Shown piece by piece: positions 1 to 6,930 of a stretch of DNA of 7,464 nucleotides (its first letter is position 1; each line of letters begins with the position of its first letter). This stretch comes from Gemmobacter sp. (GTDB lineage Bacteria > Pseudomonadota > Alphaproteobacteria > Rhodobacterales > Rhodobacteraceae): the NCBI GenBank assembly GCA_003509785.1, contig DOMY01000024.1:828-8291 (forward strand), given 5' to 3'. Position numbers and translations under genes: made by a program. The notes under the pieces were generated by a model that was given only the letters and a program-made list of their open reading frames with translations, ran no database searches and was not told the origin of the DNA.

Positions 1-4
1 CGGC

Positions 5-18
5 TCGCGCCAGCGCGA
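5..18 (-). terminator. Short hairpin just after the DUF465 gene
   Basis: TCGCGC and GCGCGA form a 6-bp inverted repeat with a 2-base centre (TCGCGC-CA-GCGCGA), starting 7 bases beyond the stop codon of the minus-strand DUF465 gene. The window ends before any T-tract could be seen, so this is only a possible transcription end. The same stem sequence in swapped orientation lies behind the ETF-QO gene at 4967-4980. Confidence 0.25.
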
Positions 19-25
19 AACGCAA

Positions 26-193
26 TCAGTTGTGAGAAAGCTTTGTGATCTCCTCCTTGATCTTCAGCTTCTGCTTTTTCAGCGAGGCAATTTCGAGGTC
101 ATCCACGGCAGGAGAGCGCTGCGCCCGTTCCACCATGTCCGAGAGATGGGCGTGTTTCTTCTTCAGTTCAGTGACGTGCGAAGCAACCGACAT
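26..193 (-). CDS. DUF465 / YdcH-family small coiled-coil protein
   Basis: A 55-residue protein beginning MSVASHVTELKKKH and ending KEEITKLSHN. It is nearly all helical and rich in Lys and Glu with heptad-like hydrophobic spacing. It carries the DUF465/YdcH hallmarks: an N-terminal H-V-x-E-L-x-x-K-H segment, a central acidic turn (PAVDDLEIASLKKQKLKIKEEI) and full family length of about 55-75 residues. The family has no settled biochemical role; a short antiparallel coiled coil is the expected structure and a cytoplasmic location is likely, since there is no signal peptide or membrane segment. The start codon is fixed by a strong Shine-Dalgarno, GGAGGT at 199-204 on the minus strand, five bases upstream of the ATG. 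It lies 96 bases downstream of the TrmN6-like methyltransferase on the same strand and may be transcribed separately. The family call is fairly sure; the function is unknown. Confidence 0.85.
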   Translation of the reverse strand: MSVASHVTELKKKHAHLSDMVERAQRSPAVDDLEIASLKKQKLKIKEEITKLSHN

Positions 194-289
194 TCCAGAC
201 CTCCATCTTGTTCCGGTAATCTGATTGCAGCACGGTTTTCCGAGTCTGTCATCAAAATGTAACCGCCGCGTTGCGGCAATTTTACCTAT
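194..289 (-). other. Intergenic leader of the DUF465 gene with a small hairpin
   Basis: The 96 bases between the methyltransferase stop and the DUF465 start are more AT-rich than the genes beside them. They hold a 5-bp hairpin, GCCGC-GTT-GCGGC at 265-277, lying 12 bases past the methyltransferase stop. Reading the minus strand it is followed by GG and then TTACATTTTG, so it could be a weak intrinsic terminator for the DUF2007-methyltransferase pair. A good -10-like hexamer (TAAAAT, minus strand, 279-284) lies just upstream of the hairpin, but no convincing -35 sits 16-18 bases before it. The DUF465 promoter therefore stays unassigned. Confidence 0.3.
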
Positions 290-1051
290 TCAGCCAAACT
301 GCGCCGAAAGGGCGCAACCATTGCGCAGAATTTCGTTCGCCTCTGGGGTGTAGGCCTCGCGGTCGCCCAGATGTGAGGCACCCTGATGAAGAACAAAGGG
401 CGCCAGCAGGCGGAACGCGGCGCGGCCGCCCTTCCTTGCGCGCAGAATCGCCCGCTTGGCGGGGCGGCCTTCGCGGGCGGCCAGCGGCAGGACGGCGGCT
501 GATCCCAGCTTGCCCAGGCTGGACAGCAGTTCTGGCAGGGCATCGGCGCCGGTAATCATCGTCAGCCAGCCCCCCGGGCGCAGCCGCCGCGCCGCCACCT
601 CGACCCAAAGGCGCAGGGGCACAGCCTCGATCTGCATCGCAACGGCCCGTGCCTGATCTGGCGAGGGCGTGCCCCCCGGCGCGTAATAGGGCGGATTGCA
701 GATCACCTGATCGAAATCGCGTCGCAGGCTTTGGGGCATCTGGCGCAGATCGCCCTCTGCCAGTTCCAGTGCGATGCCGTTGCGGGCAGCATTGCGGCGC
801 GCAAGTTCGGCATAGGCGGGCTGCAGTTCCAGCCCCGCCAGCCGCAGATCCGGCACGCGGTAGCCCAGACACAGCGCCGCCGTTCCCACGCCGCAGCCCA
901 GATCCAGCACGCTGTCACCGGCCTCTGCCGGGCAGGCAGCCGCCAGAAGCACCGGATCGGTGGCCGCGCGATAGCCCCGGGCGGGCTGCCACAGCTGCAA
1001 CCGCCCCGACAGGAACTGATCATCCGTCAGATCGCCCGGCGCAAACATCAT
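290..1051 (-). CDS. TrmN6/YfiC-like SAM-dependent adenine-N6 methyltransferase
   Basis: A 253-residue class I methyltransferase of the TrmN6/YfiC type (COG4123-like). The SAM-binding motif I reads VLDLGCGVGTA at residues 48-58. An acidic residue follows at the end of strand 2 (LAGLELQPAYA, about 71-81), and the catalytic NPPY motif of amino-N methyltransferases is at 119-122 with an extra Tyr after it. The segment after NPPY (PGG-TPSPDQARA) resembles E. coli YfiC, which makes m6A37 in tRNA1(Val). The early stretch with DQFLSGRLQLWQP (11-23) and YRAATDPVLLAA (27-38) is also family-typical. The length fits the family. The ATG overlaps the DUF2007 stop as ATGA, so translation is probably coupled. 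A second ATG lies one codon later and cannot be excluded as the true start. The class is certain; tRNA1(Val) A37 as substrate is inferred from homology, and another RNA or protein target is possible. Confidence 0.88.
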   Translation of the reverse strand: MMFAPGDLTDDQFLSGRLQLWQPARGYRAATDPVLLAAACPAEAGDSVLDLGCGVGTAALCLGYRVPDLRLAGLELQPAYAELARRNAARNGIALELAEGDLRQMPQSLRRDFDQVICNPPYYAPGGTPSPDQARAVAMQIEAVPLRLWVEVAARRLRPGGWLTMITGADALPELLSSLGKLGSAAVLPLAAREGRPAKRAILRARKGGRAAFRLLAPFVLHQGASHLGDREAYTPEANEILRNGCALSAQFG

Positions 1052-1263
1052 CGGCCCAGCGGCACGTCATTGTCGCGCAGCACCGCCTCGGCGACAAAGA
1101 AATCACGATCCGCCACCACAAGCCGCTGCGGCAGAATACCAAGGCTGCCATCCAGGATGCTCATGTGGACGTCCAGCGGAAACACCATTATACCCTCCCC
1201 TTCAAGAAGGGCGGTTGCAAAGGCGATCACGGTCGGGTCTGTGCTGCGCAAAAGTTCCTTCAT
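1048..1263 (-). CDS. DUF2007 domain protein
   Basis: A 71-residue protein, MKELLRSTDPTVIAFATALL at its start, matching the small DUF2007 ('putative signal transducing protein') family. Visible hallmarks are the opening MKEL-(L/V)-R-(S/T)-x-D/N-x-V strand and helix with many Ala/Leu, the following GI-x-V-F-x-x-D-V-H-M-S strand, and the late R-L-V-V-x-x-x-D-x-x-x-A-x-x-x-L segment near the C-terminus. The full family length is present. There is no signal peptide. Its stop overlaps the start of the TrmN6-like methyltransferase by four bases, implying one transcript. Its start is 54 bases from the divergent ispB start. No strong Shine-Dalgarno precedes the ATG, so translation may be weak or the transcript may be nearly leaderless. 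From memory, DUF2007 next to a methyltransferase and a polyprenyl synthase recurs in alphaproteobacteria. The molecular role is unknown. Confidence 0.85.
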   Translation of the reverse strand: MKELLRSTDPTVIAFATALLEGEGIMVFPLDVHMSILDGSLGILPQRLVVADRDFFVAEAVLRDNDVPLGR

Positions 1264-1276
1264 GGCCAAGAGATGT

Positions 1277-1294
1277 CGGCAATTGCCGCAATTG
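1277..1294. promoter_or_regulatory. Palindrome and GCAATTG repeat between DUF2007 and ispB
   Basis: CGGCAATTGCCG at 1277-1288 is a perfect 12-bp palindrome in the 54-base divergent gap. The heptamer GCAATTG occurs at 1279-1285 and again at 1288-1294, a 9-base period. A position this close to both start codons would suit an operator or a shared regulatory site. No clear promoter hexamers could be placed around it, so the regulatory role is inference. Confidence 0.3.
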
Positions 1295-1317
1295 TCGAGA
1301 TGCGAAGCGGGGGTGAA

Positions 1318-2319
1318 ATGGGTCTGGATGAAGCCGTGCAAAAGCCGCATGACCGTCTGAGCAACTGGCTCGCAGACGATATGGAAGCGGTGAACCAGCT
1401 GATCCGCATCCGCATGGCCTCGGAACATGCGCCGCGGATCCCGCAGGTCACCGCGCATCTGGTCGAGGCCGGGGGGAAGCGGTTGCGCCCGCTGCTGACG
1501 CTGGCCGCCGCCCGGCTTTGCGGGTACGAGGGGCCGTATCACATCCATCTGGCGGCCACGGTCGAATTCATCCACACCGCCACGCTGCTGCATGATGATG
1601 TGGTGGATGAAAGCACGCAGCGCCGGGGGCGGCCGACGGCCAACCTCCTGTGGGATAACAAATCTTCGGTTCTGGTTGGCGATTACCTGTTCGCCCGCAG
1701 CTTTCAGCTGATGACAGAAACCAATTCGATGCGCGTGATGGCGATCCTGTCCAATGCCTCGGCCACCATTGCCGAAGGCGAGGTGTTGCAGCTGACCGCC
1801 GCGCAGGATCTGGCGACCACGGAAAGTATCTATCTGCAGGTTGTGCGCGGCAAGACGGCGGCACTGTTTTCGGCGGCCACCGAGGTGGGCGGCGTGATCG
1901 CCGGGGCACCGGCCGAACAGGTGCAGGCGCTTTATGCCTATGGCGATGCCTTGGGCATTGCGTTTCAGATTGTCGATGATCTGCTGGATTACGGCGGCAC
2001 CACTGCGGCGATCGGCAAGAATGTGGGCGATGACTTCCGCGAACGCAAACTGACCCTGCCGGTCATCAAGGCAGTGGCGCTGGCCGATGCGGAAGAGCGT
2101 GCCTTCTGGGACCGCACGATTGCCAAGGGCAAGCAGGGCGAAGGGGATCTGGAGCAGGCGCTGGCCATCATGGCGCGCCATGGCACCATGCAGGCGGCCC
2201 GTGCCGATGCGCTGCAATGGGTGGCGCAGGCCAAGGCATCTATCGCGCTGCTGCCCGATCATCCGATCCGCGCGATGCTGGCCGATCTGGCGGATTACGT
2301 GGTGGAACGCATCAGCTGA
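1318..2319 (+). CDS. ispB: Long-chain all-trans polyprenyl diphosphate synthase
   Basis: This 333-residue prenyltransferase adds isopentenyl units to an allylic diphosphate to build the octa-, nona- or decaprenyl side chain of ubiquinone. Family motifs are GGKRLRP at 52-58, the first aspartate-rich motif DDVVD at 93-97 followed by RRGRPTAN, LVGDYL (119-124), the GKTAALFS segment (178-185), and the second aspartate-rich motif DDLLD at 220-224 with a downstream GKNVGDDFRERKLTLP (233-248). The aspartates bind Mg-diphosphate. The chosen ATG follows a G-rich GGGGGTGA stretch at short spacing and gives the N-terminus MGLDEAVQKP, which I recall from Rhodobacteraceae homologues. An in-frame ATG at 1300 would add six residues. 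Chain length cannot be read off the sequence; ten units would fit the Q10 usual in this group. The last 8 bases overlap ispE. A 7-bp stem at 2326-2332/2345-2351 followed by TTT is the only, weak, terminator candidate downstream. Confidence 0.93.
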   Translation: MGLDEAVQKPHDRLSNWLADDMEAVNQLIRIRMASEHAPRIPQVTAHLVEAGGKRLRPLLTLAAARLCGYEGPYHIHLAATVEFIHTATLLHDDVVDESTQRRGRPTANLLWDNKSSVLVGDYLFARSFQLMTETNSMRVMAILSNASATIAEGEVLQLTAAQDLATTESIYLQVVRGKTAALFSAATEVGGVIAGAPAEQVQALYAYGDALGIAFQIVDDLLDYGGTTAAIGKNVGDDFRERKLTLPVIKAVALADAEERAFWDRTIAKGKQGEGDLEQALAIMARHGTMQAARADALQWVAQAKASIALLPDHPIRAMLADLADYVVERIS

Positions 2320-3148
2320 GCATGGCTCCGGCCTGAACCCACCAGCCGGGGTTTGCCTGTCGCAGGGCTGCTGCGGCCTGTTCGGCCTCTGCCTTGGCGG
2401 CAAACAGCCCGAAGCAGGTGGCGCCAGAGCCGGACATCCGCGCGATCCGGCAGCCGGGCTGTGCCTGCAGCGCCGCCTTTACCTGCGCGATCACCGGCTG
2501 CAAGGCCATGGCGGGCGGTTCCAGATCATTGCGCTGCGCGGCCAGCCATTCGGCCAGCGCCGCCAGATCGGCAAACGGCGGCAGGGCTGCGGACATCGGC
2601 GGGTTGTCCTTGCGGGGCAGGGCGCGAAACACCGCTGGCGTGCTGACGCCAACACCGGGGTTGACCAGCAGCAGCCAGCCCTCGGGCAGGGCAGGCAGCG
2701 GGGTGATGATCTCGCCCACCCCCTGCATCCGCACAGGCCGCCCCTGAAGGCACACCGGCACATCCGCGCCCAGCCGCAGCACTGCCGCCGCATCCGGCAG
2801 CGGCAGATCCCAAAACCGGGCCAGCGCCCGCAGCGCCGCCGCCGCATCCGCCGATCCGCCGCCGATGCCACTGGCAACCGGCAGGTGTTTTTCCAGCGTG
2901 ATGGCCGCCCCGGCGTTCACGCCGAAGGCCCGCGCCGCGCGCAGCACCAGATTATCGGCCTCGGTGCGCAGCCCCTCGGCGGCTGGCCCGGCCAGCGTCA
3001 GCCCCAGCTTCGGTGCGGGCGCCACGCTGACCCGGTCGCCCACGTCGGCGAAGACCACCAGACTGTCCAGCAGGTGATAGCCATCCGGGCGTTGCCCTGT
3101 CACATGCAGCGAAAGATTGACCTTCGCCGCCGCAAATTCCGCAATCAT
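2312..3148 (-). CDS. ispE: 4-diphosphocytidyl-2-C-methyl-D-erythritol kinase
   Basis: A cytoplasmic GHMP-family kinase of 278 residues that phosphorylates the 2-hydroxyl of CDP-methylerythritol in the non-mevalonate (MEP) isoprenoid pathway. The N-terminus AAAKVNLSLHVTGQRPDGYH (7-25 region) contains the catalytic Lys9 and the GYH substrate-binding segment. The glycine-rich ATP loop PVASGIGGGSADAAAAL spans 90-106. LGADVP at 127-131 supplies the catalytic Asp129, and the C-terminal GHMP motif MSGSGATCFGLF is at 238-249. Length matches the E. coli enzyme (about 283). The start lies only three bases after the stop of the upstream TPR gene and has no strong Shine-Dalgarno, so translational coupling is likely. 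The stop overlaps the convergent ispB gene inside the palindrome TCAGCTGA. All key residues are present and the enzyme looks intact. Confidence 0.96.
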   Translation of the reverse strand: MIAEFAAAKVNLSLHVTGQRPDGYHLLDSLVVFADVGDRVSVAPAPKLGLTLAGPAAEGLRTEADNLVLRAARAFGVNAGAAITLEKHLPVASGIGGGSADAAAALRALARFWDLPLPDAAAVLRLGADVPVCLQGRPVRMQGVGEIITPLPALPEGWLLLVNPGVGVSTPAVFRALPRKDNPPMSAALPPFADLAALAEWLAAQRNDLEPPAMALQPVIAQVKAALQAQPGCRIARMSGSGATCFGLFAAKAEAEQAAAALRQANPGWWVQAGAMLS

Positions 3149-3151
3149 GGC

Positions 3152-4885
3152 TTACTGATCGTTCTGCGCGGCCTTCACCGGCCCCAGCGGTTTGGCACCT
3201 TCTTCGGCCAGAACCGCATCCAGACCGATCTCCAGCTTGCGGCGCATCCGTTCGGCATCCTTTTCCTGCGGATTGTAGGACAGGGCGCGCCGCCACTGGA
3301 ACTGCGCCTCAAGGTGGCGCCCCACCGCCCAATAGACATCGCCCAGGTGATCGGTCACCACCGGGTCCACCGGTTCCATCAGCGAGGCCTTTTCCATATG
3401 CGGCAGCGCCTCTTCATAGCGGCCCATGCGGAAATAGGCCCAGGCCAGACTGTCGACGATATAGCCGCTGTCGGGCCGCGCCGCGACCGCGCGTTCGATC
3501 AGCGAAAGCGCCTCGTCCAGCTTCTGGTTCAGCTCCAGCAGGCTGTAGCCCAGATAGTTCAGAACCTGTGGCTGATCCGGGCTCAGCGCCAGGGCGCGGC
3601 GCAGATCGGCCTCGGCGGCTTCCCAGTTCTTCTGGCGTTCGTGGCAGATGCCCCGGCTGTAGAACAGCGGCCAGTCCTTGGCCTCGGCCTCGCCCAGCAG
3701 GCCGATGGCGTGATCGTAGACCTTGATCGCATCCACGAATTTTTCCTGCCGCCGCAGCAGATCGGCATAGGTGGCCTGCACCGCCAGCACATCGGGCAGA
3801 CGCTTCGCCAGCGCCTGCATCACCTCCAGCGCGGCATCGGGCTTGCCACTGGCCAGCAGCGTATCGGCGCGGCCCATTTCGGCCAGAAAGAACTCTGGCG
3901 CATCGGTGGGCACCGAATCATAGGTTTCCGCCGCCAGGGCAAACTGCCCCTCCGAGCTCAGCAGCCCGGCCGAAAGCAGCACCGCTTCGGTATGATCGGG
4001 CCGCAACCAGGCCGCGCCCCGGCTGTAAAGCAGGGTATAGCCATTCTCGGCCTCACCGCTCAGCGCGGTGGCCAGCGTGTAGAACACTTCCGCCATGCCC
4101 TGCTGCGGGCTGATGGCTATGTCATAGGCCACCGTCTCATCCGCAGAAAGCCGGACGCGCAGCGCATCTATCGCGGGGTCTTGCCCCGGCACGAAAATGG
4201 TATCCAGCAGCGCCACCGCCTCGGGGTTGCGTTCCAGCTGGCTCAGGATCTGCGCATGGGCAACCACGCCGCGCCGCAGGCTGCGGATGGGCTGCATCGC
4301 CTCTGTTGCCAGCAGCCGGTCCGCCCCTTCGAAATCGCCCACCGAGGCCAGCGCCAGGGCCTTGTGATAGCCCCCGAACACCTCCATCCCGGCGGTTTTC
4401 GTGACGACGTCAAAGGCCTCCAGCGCGGCGCTCATATCGCCGCGGCCCGCTTCGGCCCAGGCCTTCACCAGCCCGTCAAACAGCGCCCCGACAGATTGAC
4501 CCTTGGCCAGGCTGTCGATCAGGCCTGCATAGTTTTCGGCCTTTGCCTCGGCCACGATCAGCGCCAGATCGGCAATCTGGCTGCGGCGCCCCTGCGCCAC
4601 CAGCTCAGAGGCCAGCTGTGCCCCGGCCTCGAAATCACCCGATCCCATGGCCGAAATCACCGCCCCGTCCAGCAGCTGCGGATTGCCGGGGTCGGCGGCC
4701 AGGGCGCGGCTGAACCATTCCAGCGCCGCCCGGTAATCGCTTTCGGCGCTGGCCACGCGGGCCGCCAGATAGGCGCCCGCATCCTCGGACCGGGACGGGG
4801 CTGCGGCGGGGTCATCCTGCGCAAGGCCGGGCAGGGCGGTCAGCAGCGACAGGGCAAGGGCGATGGCGGTCTGGGTCAGGCGCAT
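3152..4885 (-). CDS. Exported tetratricopeptide-repeat protein
   Basis: A 577-residue protein starting MRLTQTAIALALSLL, a Sec-type signal peptide with a short basic start, a hydrophobic core to about residue 17, and a likely cut after GLA (residue 22). The mature part is helical and built of TPR-like units. One unit is near the front (DYRAALEWFSRALAADPGNP), the middle is more diverged, and four good repeats lie at about 405-439, 440-472, 473-507 and 508-540, with typical W/Y-A-x-G-x-x-x-E-A and ALxxxP signatures. The start was chosen because GGAGA lies five bases upstream (minus strand, 4891-4895) and the signal peptide begins exactly there; an ATG 17 codons earlier would sit inside a hairpin. 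There is no lipobox Cys. TPR scaffolds bind other proteins, so a periplasmic assembly or cell-envelope role is plausible, but the partner is unknown. The gene directly precedes ispE with a 3-base gap and is probably co-transcribed with it. Confidence 0.88.
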   Translation of the reverse strand: MRLTQTAIALALSLLTALPGLAQDDPAAAPSRSEDAGAYLAARVASAESDYRAALEWFSRALAADPGNPQLLDGAVISAMGSGDFEAGAQLASELVAQGRRSQIADLALIVAEAKAENYAGLIDSLAKGQSVGALFDGLVKAWAEAGRGDMSAALEAFDVVTKTAGMEVFGGYHKALALASVGDFEGADRLLATEAMQPIRSLRRGVVAHAQILSQLERNPEAVALLDTIFVPGQDPAIDALRVRLSADETVAYDIAISPQQGMAEVFYTLATALSGEAENGYTLLYSRGAAWLRPDHTEAVLLSAGLLSSEGQFALAAETYDSVPTDAPEFFLAEMGRADTLLASGKPDAALEVMQALAKRLPDVLAVQATYADLLRRQEKFVDAIKVYDHAIGLLGEAEAKDWPLFYSRGICHERQKNWEAAEADLRRALALSPDQPQVLNYLGYSLLELNQKLDEALSLIERAVAARPDSGYIVDSLAWAYFRMGRYEEALPHMEKASLMEPVDPVVTDHLGDVYWAVGRHLEAQFQWRRALSYNPQEKDAERMRRKLEIGLDAVLAEEGAKPLGPVKAAQNDQ

Positions 4886-4907
4886 TGGGCTCTCCGCGGG
4901 TTGATGC

Positions 4908-4936
4908 AGCCTAATCCGCCCCCCCTTCATAAGCAA
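4908..4936 (-). promoter_or_regulatory. Candidate sigma-70 promoter for TPR-ispE
   Basis: On the minus strand TTGCTT (4931-4936) is followed by an exact 17-base spacer, including a run of seven G, and then TAGGCT (4908-4913). The start of transcription would fall near 4900, about 15 bases before the TPR ATG, leaving room for the GGAGA ribosome site. The -35 carries the conserved TTG, but the -10 matches the consensus at only three positions. The box sits directly behind the hairpins that would end the ETF-QO transcript. Confidence 0.35.
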
Positions 4937-4980
4937 TGCGGGGCGACCCGAAGGCCGCCCCGCATGGCGCGAAGTCGCGC
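4936..4980 (-). terminator. Tandem hairpins ending the ETF-QO transcript
   Basis: Two hairpins lie just past the ETF-QO stop codon. The first, read on the minus strand, is GCGCGA-CT-TCGCGC (4967-4980), 10 bases after the stop. The second is a perfect 10-bp stem, ATGCGGGGCG against CGCCCCGCAT, at 4936-4945 and 4956-4965 with a 10-base loop. After it the minus strand reads TGCTTATG, so the usual T-tract is poor. This may be an intrinsic terminator of the T-poor kind common in high-GC genomes, or a 3'-end stabilising structure. The right edge of the large stem touches the -35 of the candidate TPR promoter. Confidence 0.55.
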
Positions 4981-4990
4981 AGTTGTTATC

Positions 4991-6637
<1,647 letters not shown>

Positions 6638-6720
6638 GGCGTTTCCCTTCCTGGCTTCCGGGCACCTTGCGCGCCTCGGGCTTGAATTCGGCTGGCAATC
6701 TCTGCCCCAAGGGAAGCAGG

Positions 6721-6736
6721 GCGTCAATCATGACGC
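6721..6736. promoter_or_regulatory. Perfect inverted repeat between ETF-QO and greA
   Basis: GCGTCA-ATCA-TGACGC is a perfect 6-bp inverted repeat with a 4-base centre, 83 bases upstream of the ETF-QO start and about 194 before greA. A 16-base symmetrical site in a divergent intergenic region is a usual shape for a dimeric repressor or activator site. ETF genes are often controlled with fatty-acid breakdown, so a regulator of that kind is one guess. Nothing in the window identifies the binding protein. A second small repeat, GCCGC-ATC-GCGGC, lies close by at 6748-6760. Confidence 0.35.
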
Positions 6737-6769
6737 AACATCAAAGCGCCGCATCGCGGCATAGGCGCA

Positions 6770-6799
6770 ATATTCTTTCCATGCGGATGGCGTTTCCAA
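6770..6799 (-). promoter_or_regulatory. Weak candidate promoter for ETF-QO
   Basis: On the minus strand TTGGAA (6794-6799) and GAATAT (6770-6775) stand 18 bases apart in the most AT-rich part of this intergenic region. The -35 matches four consensus positions and the -10 only three. If real, the transcript would have a leader of about 125 bases that includes both inverted repeats. This is a suggestion only. Confidence 0.22.
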
Positions 6800-6877
6800 T
6801 GCGCAGGATGCCGCTTCCTGGCCATTGTCCTCTTGCATTTGCCGGGCCGCTGGGGTCAGGTGATTTCAAGCAAGGCG

Positions 6878-6917
6878 CAGAGTCATGGCCCCCTCCGGGG
6901 CCGTGGCTCTGTTTTTT
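6878..6917 (+). terminator. Strong intrinsic terminator in the greA leader
   Basis: The left arm 6878-6892 (CAGAGTCATGGCCCC) and right arm 6897-6911 (GGGGCCGTGGCTCTG) form a continuous 15-bp stem with only two G-U pairs and a 4-base CTCC loop. It is followed immediately by six T (6912-6917). This is the textbook form of a Rho-independent terminator and by far the best in the window. It ends 13 bases before the greA ATG, with the greA ribosome site (AGGGAAAAGG, 6918-6927) starting on the next base. No plus-strand gene upstream needs it, so it most likely attenuates greA or ends a short leader RNA. An upstream stretch, GGGGTCA at 6852-6858, could pair with TGGCCCC at 6886-6892 and so compete with the terminator stem. 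Confidence 0.8.
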
Positions 6918-6930
6918 AGGGAAAAGGCCC

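Noticed and set aside
32..262. A 76-codon plus-strand frame at the left edge
   Set aside because: It is antisense to the DUF465 gene, which has a strong ribosome site and clear family sequence.
649..1317. Long in-frame N-terminal extension of ispB
   Set aside because: The extension is antisense to the methyltransferase and DUF2007 genes, is rich in Arg/Pro/Ala, and homologues start near MGLDEA.
1264..2403. A minus-strand open frame opposite ispB that continues in phase into DUF2007
   Set aside because: The part above the DUF2007 start is a mirror of ispB codons with no family likeness. DUF2007 is full length from the ATG at 1263.
4886..4936. Earlier start for the TPR protein at 4936
   Set aside because: It would put 17 polar residues before the signal peptide, lies at the edge of the large hairpin, and lacks a ribosome site.
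6638..6727. Thirty-residue upstream extension of ETF-QO from an ATG at 6727
   Set aside because: A good ribosome site lies before the ATG at 6637, and the extension is Arg/Pro-rich without resemblance to a targeting peptide, which a bacterial ETF-QO does not need.
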